64,000 bases of DNA from NCBI RefSeq assembly GCF_000376385.1, contig NZ_AQWN01000003.1, positions 124,001-188,000 of the forward strand, given 5' to 3'. Positions 1 to 7,607 of this stretch are shown here, in pieces. How positions within the stretch are numbered: position 1 is the first letter of the stretch; the number at the start of each line of letters is the position of its first letter. A program made the position numbers and the translations under genes. Source of the stretch: Desulfurispora thermophila DSM 16022 (GTDB taxonomy: Bacteria; Bacillota; Desulfotomaculia; Desulfotomaculales; Desulfurisporaceae). Below the pieces are notes generated by a model. It ran no database searches. It was not told where the DNA came from and saw nothing but the letters and a program-made list of their open reading frames with translations.

Positions 1-165
1 GTGGGGGCAATCAGCGTTTCTGGTCCGGCTTCACGGATGACGGAAGAGAAAATGTCCAATATCGCTGGTTCCCTTAAAATGGTAGTCAAAGAGATATCCC
101 GCCAGATAGGCGCAGGTGTCGAGCCTAATGCTAGTCCACATTTAGACATAAAAATTAGATCTTGA
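1..165 (+). CDS. IclR-family transcriptional regulator, C-terminal end (partial)
   Basis: The reading frame is open from the first base and stops with TGA at 163-165. The 54 visible residues read VGAISVSGPASRMTEEKM and then a helix ending SRQIGA. This is the usual end of the effector-binding domain of IclR-family regulators (GAISVSGP followed by a final amphipathic helix). The DNA-binding half lies outside the window. Its place at the head of a catabolic block with repeated palindromic operators makes it a candidate regulator of those genes; that link is inference. Confidence 0.8.
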   Translation: MGAISVSGPASRMTEEKMSNIAGSLKMVVKEISRQIGAGVEPNASPHLDIKIRS

Positions 166-207
166 ATGGCTGAAGACGGTTTTTGTTAGTTTTTAGGGGG
201 AGTAAGA

Positions 208-1350
208 TTGTCTATTTCAGTACAAACTGGTGGTTGGGGATTACATCCAGAGGAGCGGTGGCGGCGTTTCAGGGCTGTACAGAAACATTTGATGGAGCGG
301 GAGATCGATTTTCTATTGGTGGTGGGGCGGGAAAATCTGATTTATTTCACCGGCACTACTCAGATTGAGTGTGCGGCAATGATTATTCCGGCGCGAGAAG
401 AACCGCTGTTGGTTGCTTTATGGTTGGATGCACCCTATTTAAAAGAAATAACCGGTTTAACGGTTGAGAGCTATGTATTCCCGCAGGAAAATCTGGGCCA
501 GCGGATAGCCCGAATTATCCGGCGCCTGGGCTACCAGCGACCGACCATTGGTTTTGAGAAGTATTTTGTTGAGTTTAGCGTCTTTGATGTCTTGCGGCAG
601 GAGTTTCCCGCTGCTAGGTTAGCGGGGGCAGGTGATATTCTCTATCGTGTACGCTCAGTAAAGAGCGGAGAAGAGATCAAAGCCATTCGCCAGGCCTGCC
701 GACTGGTGGTTGTTGGAATGGAGGCCGCCGTACGGGTTATACGAGCTGGGGTCACCGAATTAGATGTGTTGGCTGAAGCAGAGTACAAGATGTTACGTTG
801 TGGTTCCGGTGGTTCACCTTTCCGGCCTCAGGTGGTGGCCGGAGAACGAACTTTGCTTACCCACCCCTGCGCTTCTAACCGCTCCATTCAAGAAGGGGAA
901 GTAGTTGTGGTGCACCTCGGCGCCACCTGGAATGGTTACTGTGCTAAGATGTGTCGCACTGTGGCGGTGGGTGATATACCGGAAAGTCAACTGTCATGCT
1001 TTGAACTTATCCGGCAGGCGCAGGATGCAGCTATTAATTCTCTAAGGCCGGGAGTTAGAGCTTCTCAAGTGGACGCGGCAGCTAGAGAAATTGTCGCTTC
1101 GGCGGGATACGAAAGATATTACCTCTCCAACGTGGGTTACGGTGTAGGGTTAAGGCAAAGCGAGTTTTATCCCATTATCGGCAAAAATAGCCAGGATGAA
1201 ATTCAGGCCGGCATGGTGGTAGACTTGTTGCTCCCAACAATTTACCTCCAAGGGTATGGTGGGCCACGCCTTACGGACTGTGTGCTTGTCACCGAATCGG
1301 GGCCAGAATTACTTACCGATTATCCCAGAGAGTTGATCCTGGCAGGTTGA
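208..1350 (+). CDS. Creatinase/M24-fold protein lacking the metallopeptidase ligands
   Basis: The 380-residue protein has the layout of M24 (Xaa-Pro dipeptidase/creatinase) proteins: a creatinase N-domain (about 15-150) and a pita-bread domain (about 155-375). TTG at 208 is chosen because AGGGGG lies just upstream. The five metal ligands of M24 aminopeptidases appear to be replaced: His236 and Lys247 stand where the two Asp belong, Tyr311 replaces the His of GHG, Leu341/342 replaces the first Glu and Thr356 the second. His219, near the place of the catalytic His of creatinase, is kept. A metal-independent C-N hydrolase like creatinase, or a non-enzymatic relative, is more likely than a peptidase. 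The substrate is unknown. The gene lies 42 bp after the IclR gene and ahead of the ferredoxin unit. Confidence 0.75.
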   Translation: MSISVQTGGWGLHPEERWRRFRAVQKHLMEREIDFLLVVGRENLIYFTGTTQIECAAMIIPAREEPLLVALWLDAPYLKEITGLTVESYVFPQENLGQRIARIIRRLGYQRPTIGFEKYFVEFSVFDVLRQEFPAARLAGAGDILYRVRSVKSGEEIKAIRQACRLVVVGMEAAVRVIRAGVTELDVLAEAEYKMLRCGSGGSPFRPQVVAGERTLLTHPCASNRSIQEGEVVVVHLGATWNGYCAKMCRTVAVGDIPESQLSCFELIRQAQDAAINSLRPGVRASQVDAAAREIVASAGYERYYLSNVGYGVGLRQSEFYPIIGKNSQDEIQAGMVVDLLLPTIYLQGYGGPRLTDCVLVTESGPELLTDYPRELILAG

Positions 1351-1398
1351 ATTTTTATCTCTCTTCTTTAAAACACAATTTTTTAATGACTTCAAGAA

Positions 1399-1424
1399 GG
1401 AATTTATAAATAAAGGGAGAATTT
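1399..1424 (+). promoter_or_regulatory. Direct-repeat element GGAATTT-N13-GAATTT, copy 1
   Basis: GGAATTT at 1399-1405 and GAATTT at 1419-1424 are separated by 13 bp. The same pair with the same spacing is found at 7314-7339 and 12805-12830, each time some 50-70 bp before a TTTGATA palindrome. This suggests an activator site or promoter element of a shared regulon. The role is inferred only from recurrence. Confidence 0.5.
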
Positions 1425-1448
1425 ATCGTTCTATAAAGACGTATTGCA

Positions 1449-1463
1449 TTTGATAATGTCAAA
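1449..1463. promoter_or_regulatory. TTTGATA palindromic operator, copy 1
   Basis: TTTGATAATGTCAAA is a 7-1-7 inverted repeat with one mismatch. It ends one base before the ribosome binding site of the ferredoxin gene at 1481. Better copies stand before other genes of the block, so this is probably a regulator binding site. Confidence 0.6.
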
Positions 1464-1480
1464 CAAAGGAGGGATGAGTC

Positions 1481-2095
1481 TTGCGCGCGGTAACCTTATG
1501 CGCGGTAGTGGATGTGGATAAATGCAAGGGCTGCACACGCTGTGAAAGGGTTTGCCCGGTGCTGGCCATTAAGGTGAAAAGCAAAAAAGCAGTGGTAGAT
1601 GTGGAAAACTGTCTGGGTTGTGCTAACTGTGAGCAGCGCTGTCCGGAAATGGCCATCACTATGGTCCACCTTGAACAGTCGCGGATAGTACAGGAGAGCC
1701 TGGCGGAGGTAGATATGGCGGCTGTCATTGATCTATGCCGTAGGGCGCATCTGCATCCCAAGCAGATTATCTGCTACTGTACAGCTACCAGGGCCGAGGA
1801 AGTGGCTGCGGCGATACTTAAGGGAGCTAAATCACCGGAAGAGATCTCACGGCGCACGGGTGTGCGTACCGGGTGCAAGGTGGAATGCATCCAGCCGGTA
1901 TTGCGGTTGCTGCATGCAGCGGGAATTACACCGGAGCGGCCTGCCAGAGGTTATCAATGGTATGGCTTGACGCCTACGGTTTGGGATATTCCGGAAGAGG
2001 TAAAGAAAAAATACGCTCAACGCGGGTTTTACTTCGATGAAGATCGCAAACTGCTGGATTCACTGGTTGGAGCCAGTGAAAAGGGGGGAAGGTAA
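1481..2095 (+). CDS. Fe-S protein: two [4Fe-4S] motifs plus a BFD-like [2Fe-2S] domain
   Basis: The 204-residue protein carries two CxxCxxCxxxC motifs (Cys15/18/21/25 and Cys44/47/50/54), typical of 2[4Fe-4S] ferredoxins. A second domain at about 95-145 resembles bacterioferritin-associated-ferredoxin (BFD-like) domains, with Cys98-x-Cys100 and Cys132-x3-Cys136; the last pair is spaced by three rather than the usual two residues. The remaining C-terminus (about 150-204) is unrecognised. TTG at 1481 follows AAAGGAGGG at good distance. The gene overlaps the next by one base (TAATG), so the two are co-translated. It probably passes electrons for an oxidoreductase of the block, but its partner is not evident. 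Confidence 0.8.
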   Translation: MRAVTLCAVVDVDKCKGCTRCERVCPVLAIKVKSKKAVVDVENCLGCANCEQRCPEMAITMVHLEQSRIVQESLAEVDMAAVIDLCRRAHLHPKQIICYCTATRAEEVAAAILKGAKSPEEISRRTGVRTGCKVECIQPVLRLLHAAGITPERPARGYQWYGLTPTVWDIPEEVKKKYAQRGFYFDEDRKLLDSLVGASEKGGR

Positions 2096-3537
2096 TGTTA
2101 CGAGCACCTGTTATGCCTCTGCCGCCGCGTCGTTCCCAGTACGGGGTAGCACCTGAACTGGTTCGCAAGCGGGCCGCAGAATTGCCGGATATGGTATCCG
2201 TACTGGTGCGGGATCTTTTCCCGGATGCAGCACCGGTTATTTACCCGGGTGAAGGTGGCCTGGAGGTGATCCGGACAGCCACCCGGAAGCAGATGGAAAA
2301 AGTGGACCTGAGCATGATCAAGCCCGGCGACTCTGTGAATGTACTTGGTTCACATCACGGGTTCACTTTGCTGGGTGGAGCGCCTTATGCCGAAATGCTC
2401 AAGACCATCCGGGATGTTGTGCGGGAACGCACAGGCTGTACGGATATACGCCTGCGGGTAGGTGTGGGACTGCGTTTCCGGGAGAGTGAAGAGTATATTA
2501 AGTCATTTGGCCTGGACGAATACTATGAAGGCAAGGCCGCCGGAGTGGCTCCGGTGGATGAGGGGGTTGCCATAGAGACCGAAATTGGTACTCTTTACGG
2601 CATCAAAAAAATATACGATGCCCGGTGGATTATCCACGCCCATAACAGTGACGTGCGGGAAGTGCACTTTCACCGTCAGGTGGACCGGGCGGTAAAACCC
2701 TTCGGTATGTCTTATGCGCGCATAGAAACCCGTTCCACTTATCACCAGAACCTGGGTCCGCGGGCGGCTAACTTTGTGGCCAGGGCAATCTTTGACTCTC
2801 CTTTTGTGCAGGAGAAATTTGCCTGCGCTATATTTCTTATGATGTCGCCCAGCGGGGTGGTAGGGGTAGACGCGGACAACGATCTTTATGCGCTCAACGA
2901 CCGGGTTACTTATTGGGGTTGCCGGGATTATGGCAAGATGATGACCCTGTTGGGTGAGATTGACGAGGCCATCACCATTCTGGACTTCCCTAGCCCGGTG
3001 CCATATGTATTTGCGGCGGGGGTCATTTTCGCCAACTTTGCAGGGGCTAATCGGGACATTTTCGACTTGGACGATCCGTTGCCGCCGTACACCTGGTATA
3101 CGGAGGCCTTTTACGGTGAAGACGGGCGGCCTTTGATTGAAGGGGTACCGCCAGTAAACCCGGCGATTAAAGTAGTTATCCATAATTATGCCTGGGGTGG
3201 GTATCCCAGTGCCTTCTTTACCGAGCACATTCCGACCGTTGTAGTGGGTCGGGAACAGGCAGAGTTGCTTAACCGGGACCCGCAAAACATCAGCTACACC
3301 AAACACGCGTTGCTTGCGGAGGATTTGGACACGGCAGTGTGTTTTGCTAAACGGGTTGCGGGTACGGATAAGATCCTTGCCTTTGATGGTGCTTCAGGAG
3401 CTTTAAACATCAGCCGTTCCCTGGGCGAATACCTGCTGCAAAAAGCTCCTCTTGTTTCGCGTCGAGTAGACGAGGAACTGCTGCCCAAATGGTTGAAGCA
3501 GAGGGGTATCGATCCTTCTCGATTTAAGATTTGTTAA
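2095..3537 (+). CDS. Unrecognised 480-residue protein; possible remote LarA-like enzyme
   Basis: I do not recognise the family with confidence. The ATG overlaps the stop of the ferredoxin gene. No signal peptide or membrane segment is seen. Histidines cluster at His87/88, His181, His183, His191, His193 and His217. His191, Lys201 and His217 have the same 10- and 16-residue spacing as His174, Lys184 and His200 of lactate racemase LarA, where the Lys carries the nickel-pincer nucleotide and the last His binds nickel. The preceding stretch (about 120-180) also looks loosely like the LarA first domain, but nothing matches LarA His108 at the expected place and the C-terminal half shows no LarA motif. 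LarB and LarC are encoded 18 kb downstream, which makes the idea worth testing. An unrelated soluble enzyme is equally possible. Confidence 0.6.
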   Translation: MLRAPVMPLPPRRSQYGVAPELVRKRAAELPDMVSVLVRDLFPDAAPVIYPGEGGLEVIRTATRKQMEKVDLSMIKPGDSVNVLGSHHGFTLLGGAPYAEMLKTIRDVVRERTGCTDIRLRVGVGLRFRESEEYIKSFGLDEYYEGKAAGVAPVDEGVAIETEIGTLYGIKKIYDARWIIHAHNSDVREVHFHRQVDRAVKPFGMSYARIETRSTYHQNLGPRAANFVARAIFDSPFVQEKFACAIFLMMSPSGVVGVDADNDLYALNDRVTYWGCRDYGKMMTLLGEIDEAITILDFPSPVPYVFAAGVIFANFAGANRDIFDLDDPLPPYTWYTEAFYGEDGRPLIEGVPPVNPAIKVVIHNYAWGGYPSAFFTEHIPTVVVGREQAELLNRDPQNISYTKHALLAEDLDTAVCFAKRVAGTDKILAFDGASGALNISRSLGEYLLQKAPLVSRRVDEELLPKWLKQRGIDPSRFKIC

Positions 3538-3561
3538 GGAGTTGGCAGGAGGTTGGCTCAA

Positions 3562-4383
3562 ATGGAAAAGCACATTCTCCCTCCCGATGATATTCGCTAT
3601 TCCATCTTCAAAGGGATGGAAGATCATATCTTTCAGGCTGGGGTGTTCTTTACTCAGCCGGCGGTGGTGGCCGGCCTGATCGAAAGTGAAAATGAAGCCA
3701 ATTCTCTGGGGTTAGAGGTACGGAGTAAAGTGCGGGAGGGAATGAGTGTGCTGGCCGGCCAGGCGGTACTCACTCTTATCGGTCCGGCTCTGGCTCTGGC
3801 CGTGGCCGAAGATCGAGTGCTGGGTTGGATCGGCAAGGCTTCAGGCGTAGCCACCGCCGCTCGTTCGTTTCGTGAGATGCTTCCCGACCGTATCCGGGTG
3901 GTGTGTGGGGGATGGAAAAAGCTTCCTCTGTCCTGGCGACATAATTTGCGTCGGGCCGCGGCTGTGGGTGGTGTGGCTACCCGGATCGTTGATGATCCCT
4001 TCATCTACCTGGATAAAAACTATATCCGTATGTTTGGGGGTATCACTGGCACCCTGCAGGCGGTGGCATCTCTACCCGGTGAAAAGGTCATTCAACTGCG
4101 CGGTGAGTGGGGTGATATAACCGAAGAGGCTGCCCAGGCGCTAATCAACGGGGCTACCGTCTTAATGGTAGACACCGGTTGCGTGGAAGATGTGACCCGG
4201 GTGGCCGGGTACCTGCACGGACGTGGATGGCGGCATAGAGTGCGTCTTGCTTTTTCCGGCGGAATTAAAAGGGAGGATCTATCGACCATCGCAGCGCTGG
4301 ATGTGGACATTATAGATATAGGGCGTTCGGTGTTGGATGCGCCAATGACTGATCTGCGCTTTGATGTTCTGGGGCCAGCGTAG
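3562..4383 (+). CDS. Quinolinate/nicotinate phosphoribosyltransferase (NadC/ModD)-like protein
   Basis: The protein has the two-part build of type II phosphoribosyltransferases: an N-terminal domain with an EVRSKVREGMSVLAGQ-like segment, then a barrel starting with GVATAARSFREM. The barrel ends with SGGI (about 249-252) and DIIDIGRS, as in NadC. The NadC segment with the catalytic Lys/Arg (DTRKTTPGLR) is strongly altered here to VCGGWKKLPLSWRHN, so the substrate may not be quinolinate; ModD proteins are similar relatives of unknown role. ATG at 3562 is preferred over TTG at 3553 because GCAGGAGG ends 9 bp before the ATG and would touch the TTG. The gene follows the 480-residue gene by 24 bp, probably in one operon. 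Confidence 0.75.
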   Translation: MEKHILPPDDIRYSIFKGMEDHIFQAGVFFTQPAVVAGLIESENEANSLGLEVRSKVREGMSVLAGQAVLTLIGPALALAVAEDRVLGWIGKASGVATAARSFREMLPDRIRVVCGGWKKLPLSWRHNLRRAAAVGGVATRIVDDPFIYLDKNYIRMFGGITGTLQAVASLPGEKVIQLRGEWGDITEEAAQALINGATVLMVDTGCVEDVTRVAGYLHGRGWRHRVRLAFSGGIKREDLSTIAALDVDIIDIGRSVLDAPMTDLRFDVLGPA

Positions 4384-4433
4384 GGGTGGTACTAGATATA
4401 ACCCCCCTAGTTTTATGTAATCCAAAAACAATG

Positions 4434-4449
4434 TTTATCATTATCAAAC
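4434..4449. promoter_or_regulatory. TTTGATA operator, degenerate copy before the hydratase gene
   Basis: TTTATCATTATCAAAC keeps the right half (TATCAAAC) exactly and a weaker left half. It lies directly before the ribosome binding site of the gene at 4466. Confidence 0.45.
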
Positions 4450-4465
4450 AAACGGAGTTGAGACC

Positions 4466-5248
4466 ATGCCGCGAATTGAAGAGTGGGCTGAACGGCTATT
4501 GCAGGCGGAAGAAACCGGAGTACCTACCGAACCGCTGACAGCAGCTTGGCCGGAAATTGATATTCCCACAGCCTATCAGGTTCAATTGAAGGTAATAGAA
4601 CACAAATGTGCCCGGGGTCAAAGGGTGGTGGGAATGAAGATTGGCCTGACCAGTAGGGCCATGCAACAGATGTTGGGAGTTTATGAGCCGGATTACGGTC
4701 ATATTCTTGACAGCATGGTGCTGCTTGAAGGTGAGCCAGTACGTCTGTCAAGGCTGATTCAGCCAAAAGTAGAGGCAGAAATAGCTTTTGTGCTGCGGGA
4801 GCGGCTAACCGGTCCCGGGGTTACTGTGGCCGATGTATTGCGGGCTACGGCTGGTGTGTTGCCTGCATTAGAGATTATTGACAGCAGAATCAGAGACTGG
4901 AAGATAAAAATTCAGGATACCATTGCCGACAATGCTTCCTCGGCGGCCATTATTCTGGGTGGGAAGTTTATGTCGGTGGAAGGGTTGGACTTGCGTCTAC
5001 TCGGACTGGTATTGGAAAAGGATGGGGAAGTCTTTGCTACTGGGGCGGGAGCCTCGGTACTTGGCCACCCGGCGGCAGCGGTGGCCTGGCTGGCTAACGC
5101 GGTGGCCTGTTATGGATTGAGCTTGGAGCCGGGTATGGTGGTGCTTTCCGGCTCGTTCACCCAGGCAGTGGCGGTGAGCCCCGGTTCGGTGATCCGCGCT
5201 TCCTTCGATCACCTTGGCTCCGTAACCGCAAAATTTATAGATGCTTAG
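4466..5248 (+). CDS. 2-oxopent-4-enoate hydratase / 4-oxalocrotonate decarboxylase family
   Basis: This is a 260-residue member of the MhpD/DmpE/DmpH (fumarylacetoacetase-fold) family. It adds water to 2-hydroxypenta-2,4-dienoate to give 4-hydroxy-2-oxovalerate, or in sister enzymes decarboxylates 4-oxalocrotonate. The metal-site segment PKVEAEIAFVL (about 95-105) is present, as are the KIGLTS and GSFTQAV segments. The next two genes encode the dehydrogenase and aldolase that act directly after such a hydratase, so hydratase activity is the likely role. ATG at 4466 follows CGGAG. A TTTGATA-type half operator sits just upstream, so the trio may have its own control. Confidence 0.85.
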   Translation: MPRIEEWAERLLQAEETGVPTEPLTAAWPEIDIPTAYQVQLKVIEHKCARGQRVVGMKIGLTSRAMQQMLGVYEPDYGHILDSMVLLEGEPVRLSRLIQPKVEAEIAFVLRERLTGPGVTVADVLRATAGVLPALEIIDSRIRDWKIKIQDTIADNASSAAIILGGKFMSVEGLDLRLLGLVLEKDGEVFATGAGASVLGHPAAAVAWLANAVACYGLSLEPGMVVLSGSFTQAVAVSPGSVIRASFDHLGSVTAKFIDA

Positions 5249-5275
5249 TTTACTAACTTTAAGGAGGGTGTCCCT

Positions 5276-6172
5276 TTGGAAAAAATAAAGGCGGCGATTG
5301 TCGGGCCAGGTAATATCGGTACCGACCTGATGTATAAGCTGTTGCGTAGCAAGTACGTGGAAGTAGCCATGATGGTGGGAATTTACCCGAAATCCGAGGG
5401 CTTGGCCCGGGCTAGTTCGCTGGGCATTAAAGCTTCACACGAAGGGATCGATGCAGTACTGCGGGAACCGGAGATAAAGATTGTCTTTGATGCTACCGGA
5501 GCCAAGCCTCATCTTAAACATGCTCCCCTGCTCAGAGAGGCGGGCAAAATTGCTATCGACCTCACTCCGGCGGCAGTAGGTCCTTACGTAGTCCCCGTGG
5601 TTAACATAGATCAGCATCTGGACGCCATGAACGTGAACATGGTCACCTGCGGTGGCCAGGCTACCGTGCCCATTGTGGCGGCAATTAACCGGGTGGCGGG
5701 CGTTCAATATGCAGAGATTGTTGCTTCCATTTCAAGTAAAAGTGCCGGGCCGGGAACTCGCCAGAACATCGATGAGTTTACCGAGACCACAGCCAGGGCT
5801 CTGGAAGTGGTGGGCGGAGCTCAAAAGGGCAAGGCCATTATTATCCTTAATCCAGCCGAGCCCCCAATCATGATGCATAACACCATCTACACTCTGGTGG
5901 AACATCCGGATGAGGATAAAATTCGCGATGCGGTGCACAATATGGTACGGCGCATTCAGGAGTACGTTTCCGGTTACCGGCTCCGGGTAGAGCCGCTGGT
6001 GGAAGGAAACAAGGTGACTACGATCATTGAAGTGACCGGGGCGGGTGACTTCCTGCCCACTTATGCGGGCAACCTGGATATTATGACTTCGGCTGCCGCA
6101 CGGGTGGGCGAGTTGATGGCCATGCGCCTGCTGGGGATTTACAGTCGGAAGGATGTGGAAAGCTGTGCCTAA
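5276..6172 (+). CDS. mhpF: Acetaldehyde dehydrogenase (acylating), MhpF/DmpF type
   Basis: The 298-residue protein oxidises acetaldehyde with NAD+ and CoA to acetyl-CoA, normally in a channelling complex with the aldolase encoded next. The dinucleotide-binding loop GPGNIGTD is at 10-17. Cys125 in [10 protein letters not shown] is the thiol that carries the acyl group. Length and motifs match DmpF/MhpF closely. TTG at 5276 is supported by AAGGAGGGTG 6-8 bp upstream. The gene overlaps or abuts the aldolase gene. Confidence 0.93.
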   Translation: MEKIKAAIVGPGNIGTDLMYKLLRSKYVEVAMMVGIYPKSEGLARASSLGIKASHEGIDAVLREPEIKIVFDATGAKPHLKHAPLLREAGKIAIDLTPAAVGPYVVPVVNIDQHLDAMNVNMVTCGGQATVPIVAAINRVAGVQYAEIVASISSKSAGPGTRQNIDEFTETTARALEVVGGAQKGKAIIILNPAEPPIMMHNTIYTLVEHPDEDKIRDAVHNMVRRIQEYVSGYRLRVEPLVEGNKVTTIIEVTGAGDFLPTYAGNLDIMTSAAARVGELMAMRLLGIYSRKDVESCA

Positions 6173-7184
6173 GATCAGAATTATGGATACCACCTTGCGG
6201 GATGGAATGCACGCCATGGCCCACCAGTTCACCCCGGAACAGATGGCCATGGTGGCGGCCGCCCTGGATGAGGCCGGTGTGGATGTAATCGAAGTTTCTC
6301 ACGGCGACGGCCTGGCCGGTTATTCATTCCAGTACGGCTTTGCCGCGGCTACAGACGAGGAGTATCTGCGCGCAGTTGCTCCAGTGCTCAAGCGGGCAAA
6401 GCTGGCAGCCCTGGTACTGCCCGGTATCGGTACTTGTAAGGACATGCAGATGGCGGTTAAAGCCGGGGTAAAGGTTTTTCGTATTGCCACCCACGTTACC
6501 GAGGCGGACATATCGGAAGAGCACATGGGCCTGGCCAAAGAGATGGGGGCGGAAGTGGTAGGCTTTCTGATGATGTCCCACACCGTAGACAAAGAGAAGA
6601 TTGCCGAGCAGGCTAAGTTGATGGAAAGTTACGGTGCGGACGTGGTCTATGTGGTGGACTCGGCAGGAGCCATGACTCCGCCGGAGGTTAAGGAAAAGGT
6701 TAGCTACGTGTGCTCCTGTCTGAAGGTTCCGGTGGGCTTTCATGCCCATAACAATCTGGGACTAGCCATCGGCAATACGCTGGCAGCGGTGGAAGCTGGG
6801 GCCACGGTGGTGGATGGGACCCTGCGCGGCCTGGGAGCCGGGGCAGGTAATGCTCCTACCGAAGTTCTGGTGGCAGCCCTTAAAAAGGTTGGCTTTGAGG
6901 TAGACGTGGACCTCTATAAGATCATGGATGCTGCCACTGTCCTGGAGCCCATGATGCGTCGCCCGCAGGTTTTCGATAATGCGTCTATCATGCTTGGTTA
7001 TGCCGGTGTGTACTCCAGTTTCCTCCTGCACACCTACCGGGCGGCGGAGAAGTTTAGCCTGGATCCGCGGGACATTTTGATGGAACTGGGGCGCCGCAAA
7101 ATTGTAGGCGGTCAGGAAGACTACATTATTGATGTGGCTTACGAGATGGCTCAGAACAAACACAAACAGGTTGTGGCTGGTTGA
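6153..7184 (+). CDS. mhpE: 4-hydroxy-2-oxovalerate aldolase, MhpE/DmpG type
   Basis: The protein cleaves 4-hydroxy-2-oxovalerate to pyruvate and acetaldehyde, and the aldehyde passes to the neighbouring dehydrogenase. The metal/catalytic signature [10 protein letters not shown] lies near the N-terminus, [15 protein letters not shown] carries the metal-binding histidines, and [17 protein letters not shown] is the usual barrel motif. Two starts fit. ATG at 6153 overlaps dmpF by 20 bp and has no spaced ribosome binding site. GTG at 6165 gives the more usual N-terminus (V-P-K-I-R-I) with GGAAGG about 12 bp upstream, and may be the true start. A strong hairpin follows at 7212. Confidence 0.92.
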   Translation: MWKAVPKIRIMDTTLRDGMHAMAHQFTPEQMAMVAAALDEAGVDVIEVSHGDGLAGYSFQYGFAAATDEEYLRAVAPVLKRAKLAALVLPGIGTCKDMQMAVKAGVKVFRIATHVTEADISEEHMGLAKEMGAEVVGFLMMSHTVDKEKIAEQAKLMESYGADVVYVVDSAGAMTPPEVKEKVSYVCSCLKVPVGFHAHNNLGLAIGNTLAAVEAGATVVDGTLRGLGAGAGNAPTEVLVAALKKVGFEVDVDLYKIMDAATVLEPMMRRPQVFDNASIMLGYAGVYSSFLLHTYRAAEKFSLDPRDILMELGRRKIVGGQEDYIIDVAYEMAQNKHKQVVAG

Positions 7185-7211
7185 CAGACTGCTTGATATG
7201 TAATAGCAATG

Positions 7212-7241
7212 GGGGTTCGGTTTTTTTCGAAACCGAACCCC
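7212..7241 (+). terminator. Stem-loop terminator after the aldolase gene
   Basis: A perfect 12-bp stem (GGGGTTCGGTTT paired with AAACCGAACCCC) with a 6-base loop lies 28 bp after the aldolase stop. No U-run follows directly, so termination efficiency is uncertain. Confidence 0.7.
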
Positions 7242-7313
7242 TGTAACTGAGCATTTTTATCACGATTAATATATACTCAAAAGATTATTTATGGATTTTT
7301 ATGTAGAATGGAA

Positions 7314-7339
7314 GGAATTTTAAAAATCACGTCGAATTT
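7314..7339 (+). promoter_or_regulatory. Direct-repeat element GGAATTT-N13-GAATTT, copy 2
   Basis: GGAATTT at 7314-7320 and GAATTT at 7334-7339 have the same 13-bp gap as copies 1 and 3. The element sits 28 bp before the first of two TTTGATA operators ahead of the alcohol dehydrogenase gene at 7608. Confidence 0.5.
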
Positions 7340-7366
7340 AAAAAGCATAAGAAAAAACAGAATACT

Positions 7367-7383
7367 GTTTGATAATATAAAAC
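7367..7383. promoter_or_regulatory. TTTGATA palindromic operator, copy 2
   Basis: GTTTGATAATATAAAAC is an 8-1-8 inverted repeat with one mismatch. It includes a GATAAT that could serve as a -10 box. An identical 17-mer lies 72 bp further on. Confidence 0.6.
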
Positions 7384-7438
7384 ATCAGGGGTTGCCTTTT
7401 ATATGGCTGATTTTTTAGTTCCCAATAATCAGAATATA

Positions 7439-7455
7439 GTTTGATAATATAAAAC
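7439..7455. promoter_or_regulatory. TTTGATA palindromic operator, copy 3
   Basis: This repeats the 17-mer of 7367-7383 exactly, centre to centre 72 bp (about seven helical turns), which would allow two regulator dimers on one DNA face. It lies about 150 bp before the start at 7608. The remainder of 7185-7607 is AT-rich and holds no gene that I can support. Confidence 0.6.
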
Positions 7456-7607
7456 AAATATTGTGAGCCTTTTAAAAGAAACCCAGGGAGGTGATTTTAA
7501 AAAAAATAGAGAGGTATGGTGTGGAAGTAATTCATTGGTATTGTTTGCAGGATTTTGAGCTCGCAGGAAAATACTAAAAATTCTAAAAATAAGGAGGTTG
7601 TGTTATT

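Noticed and set aside
2503-3306. Minus-strand ORF of 267 codons
   Set aside because: It lies inside the 480-residue gene, shows no family motif and no ribosome binding site; a shadow frame.
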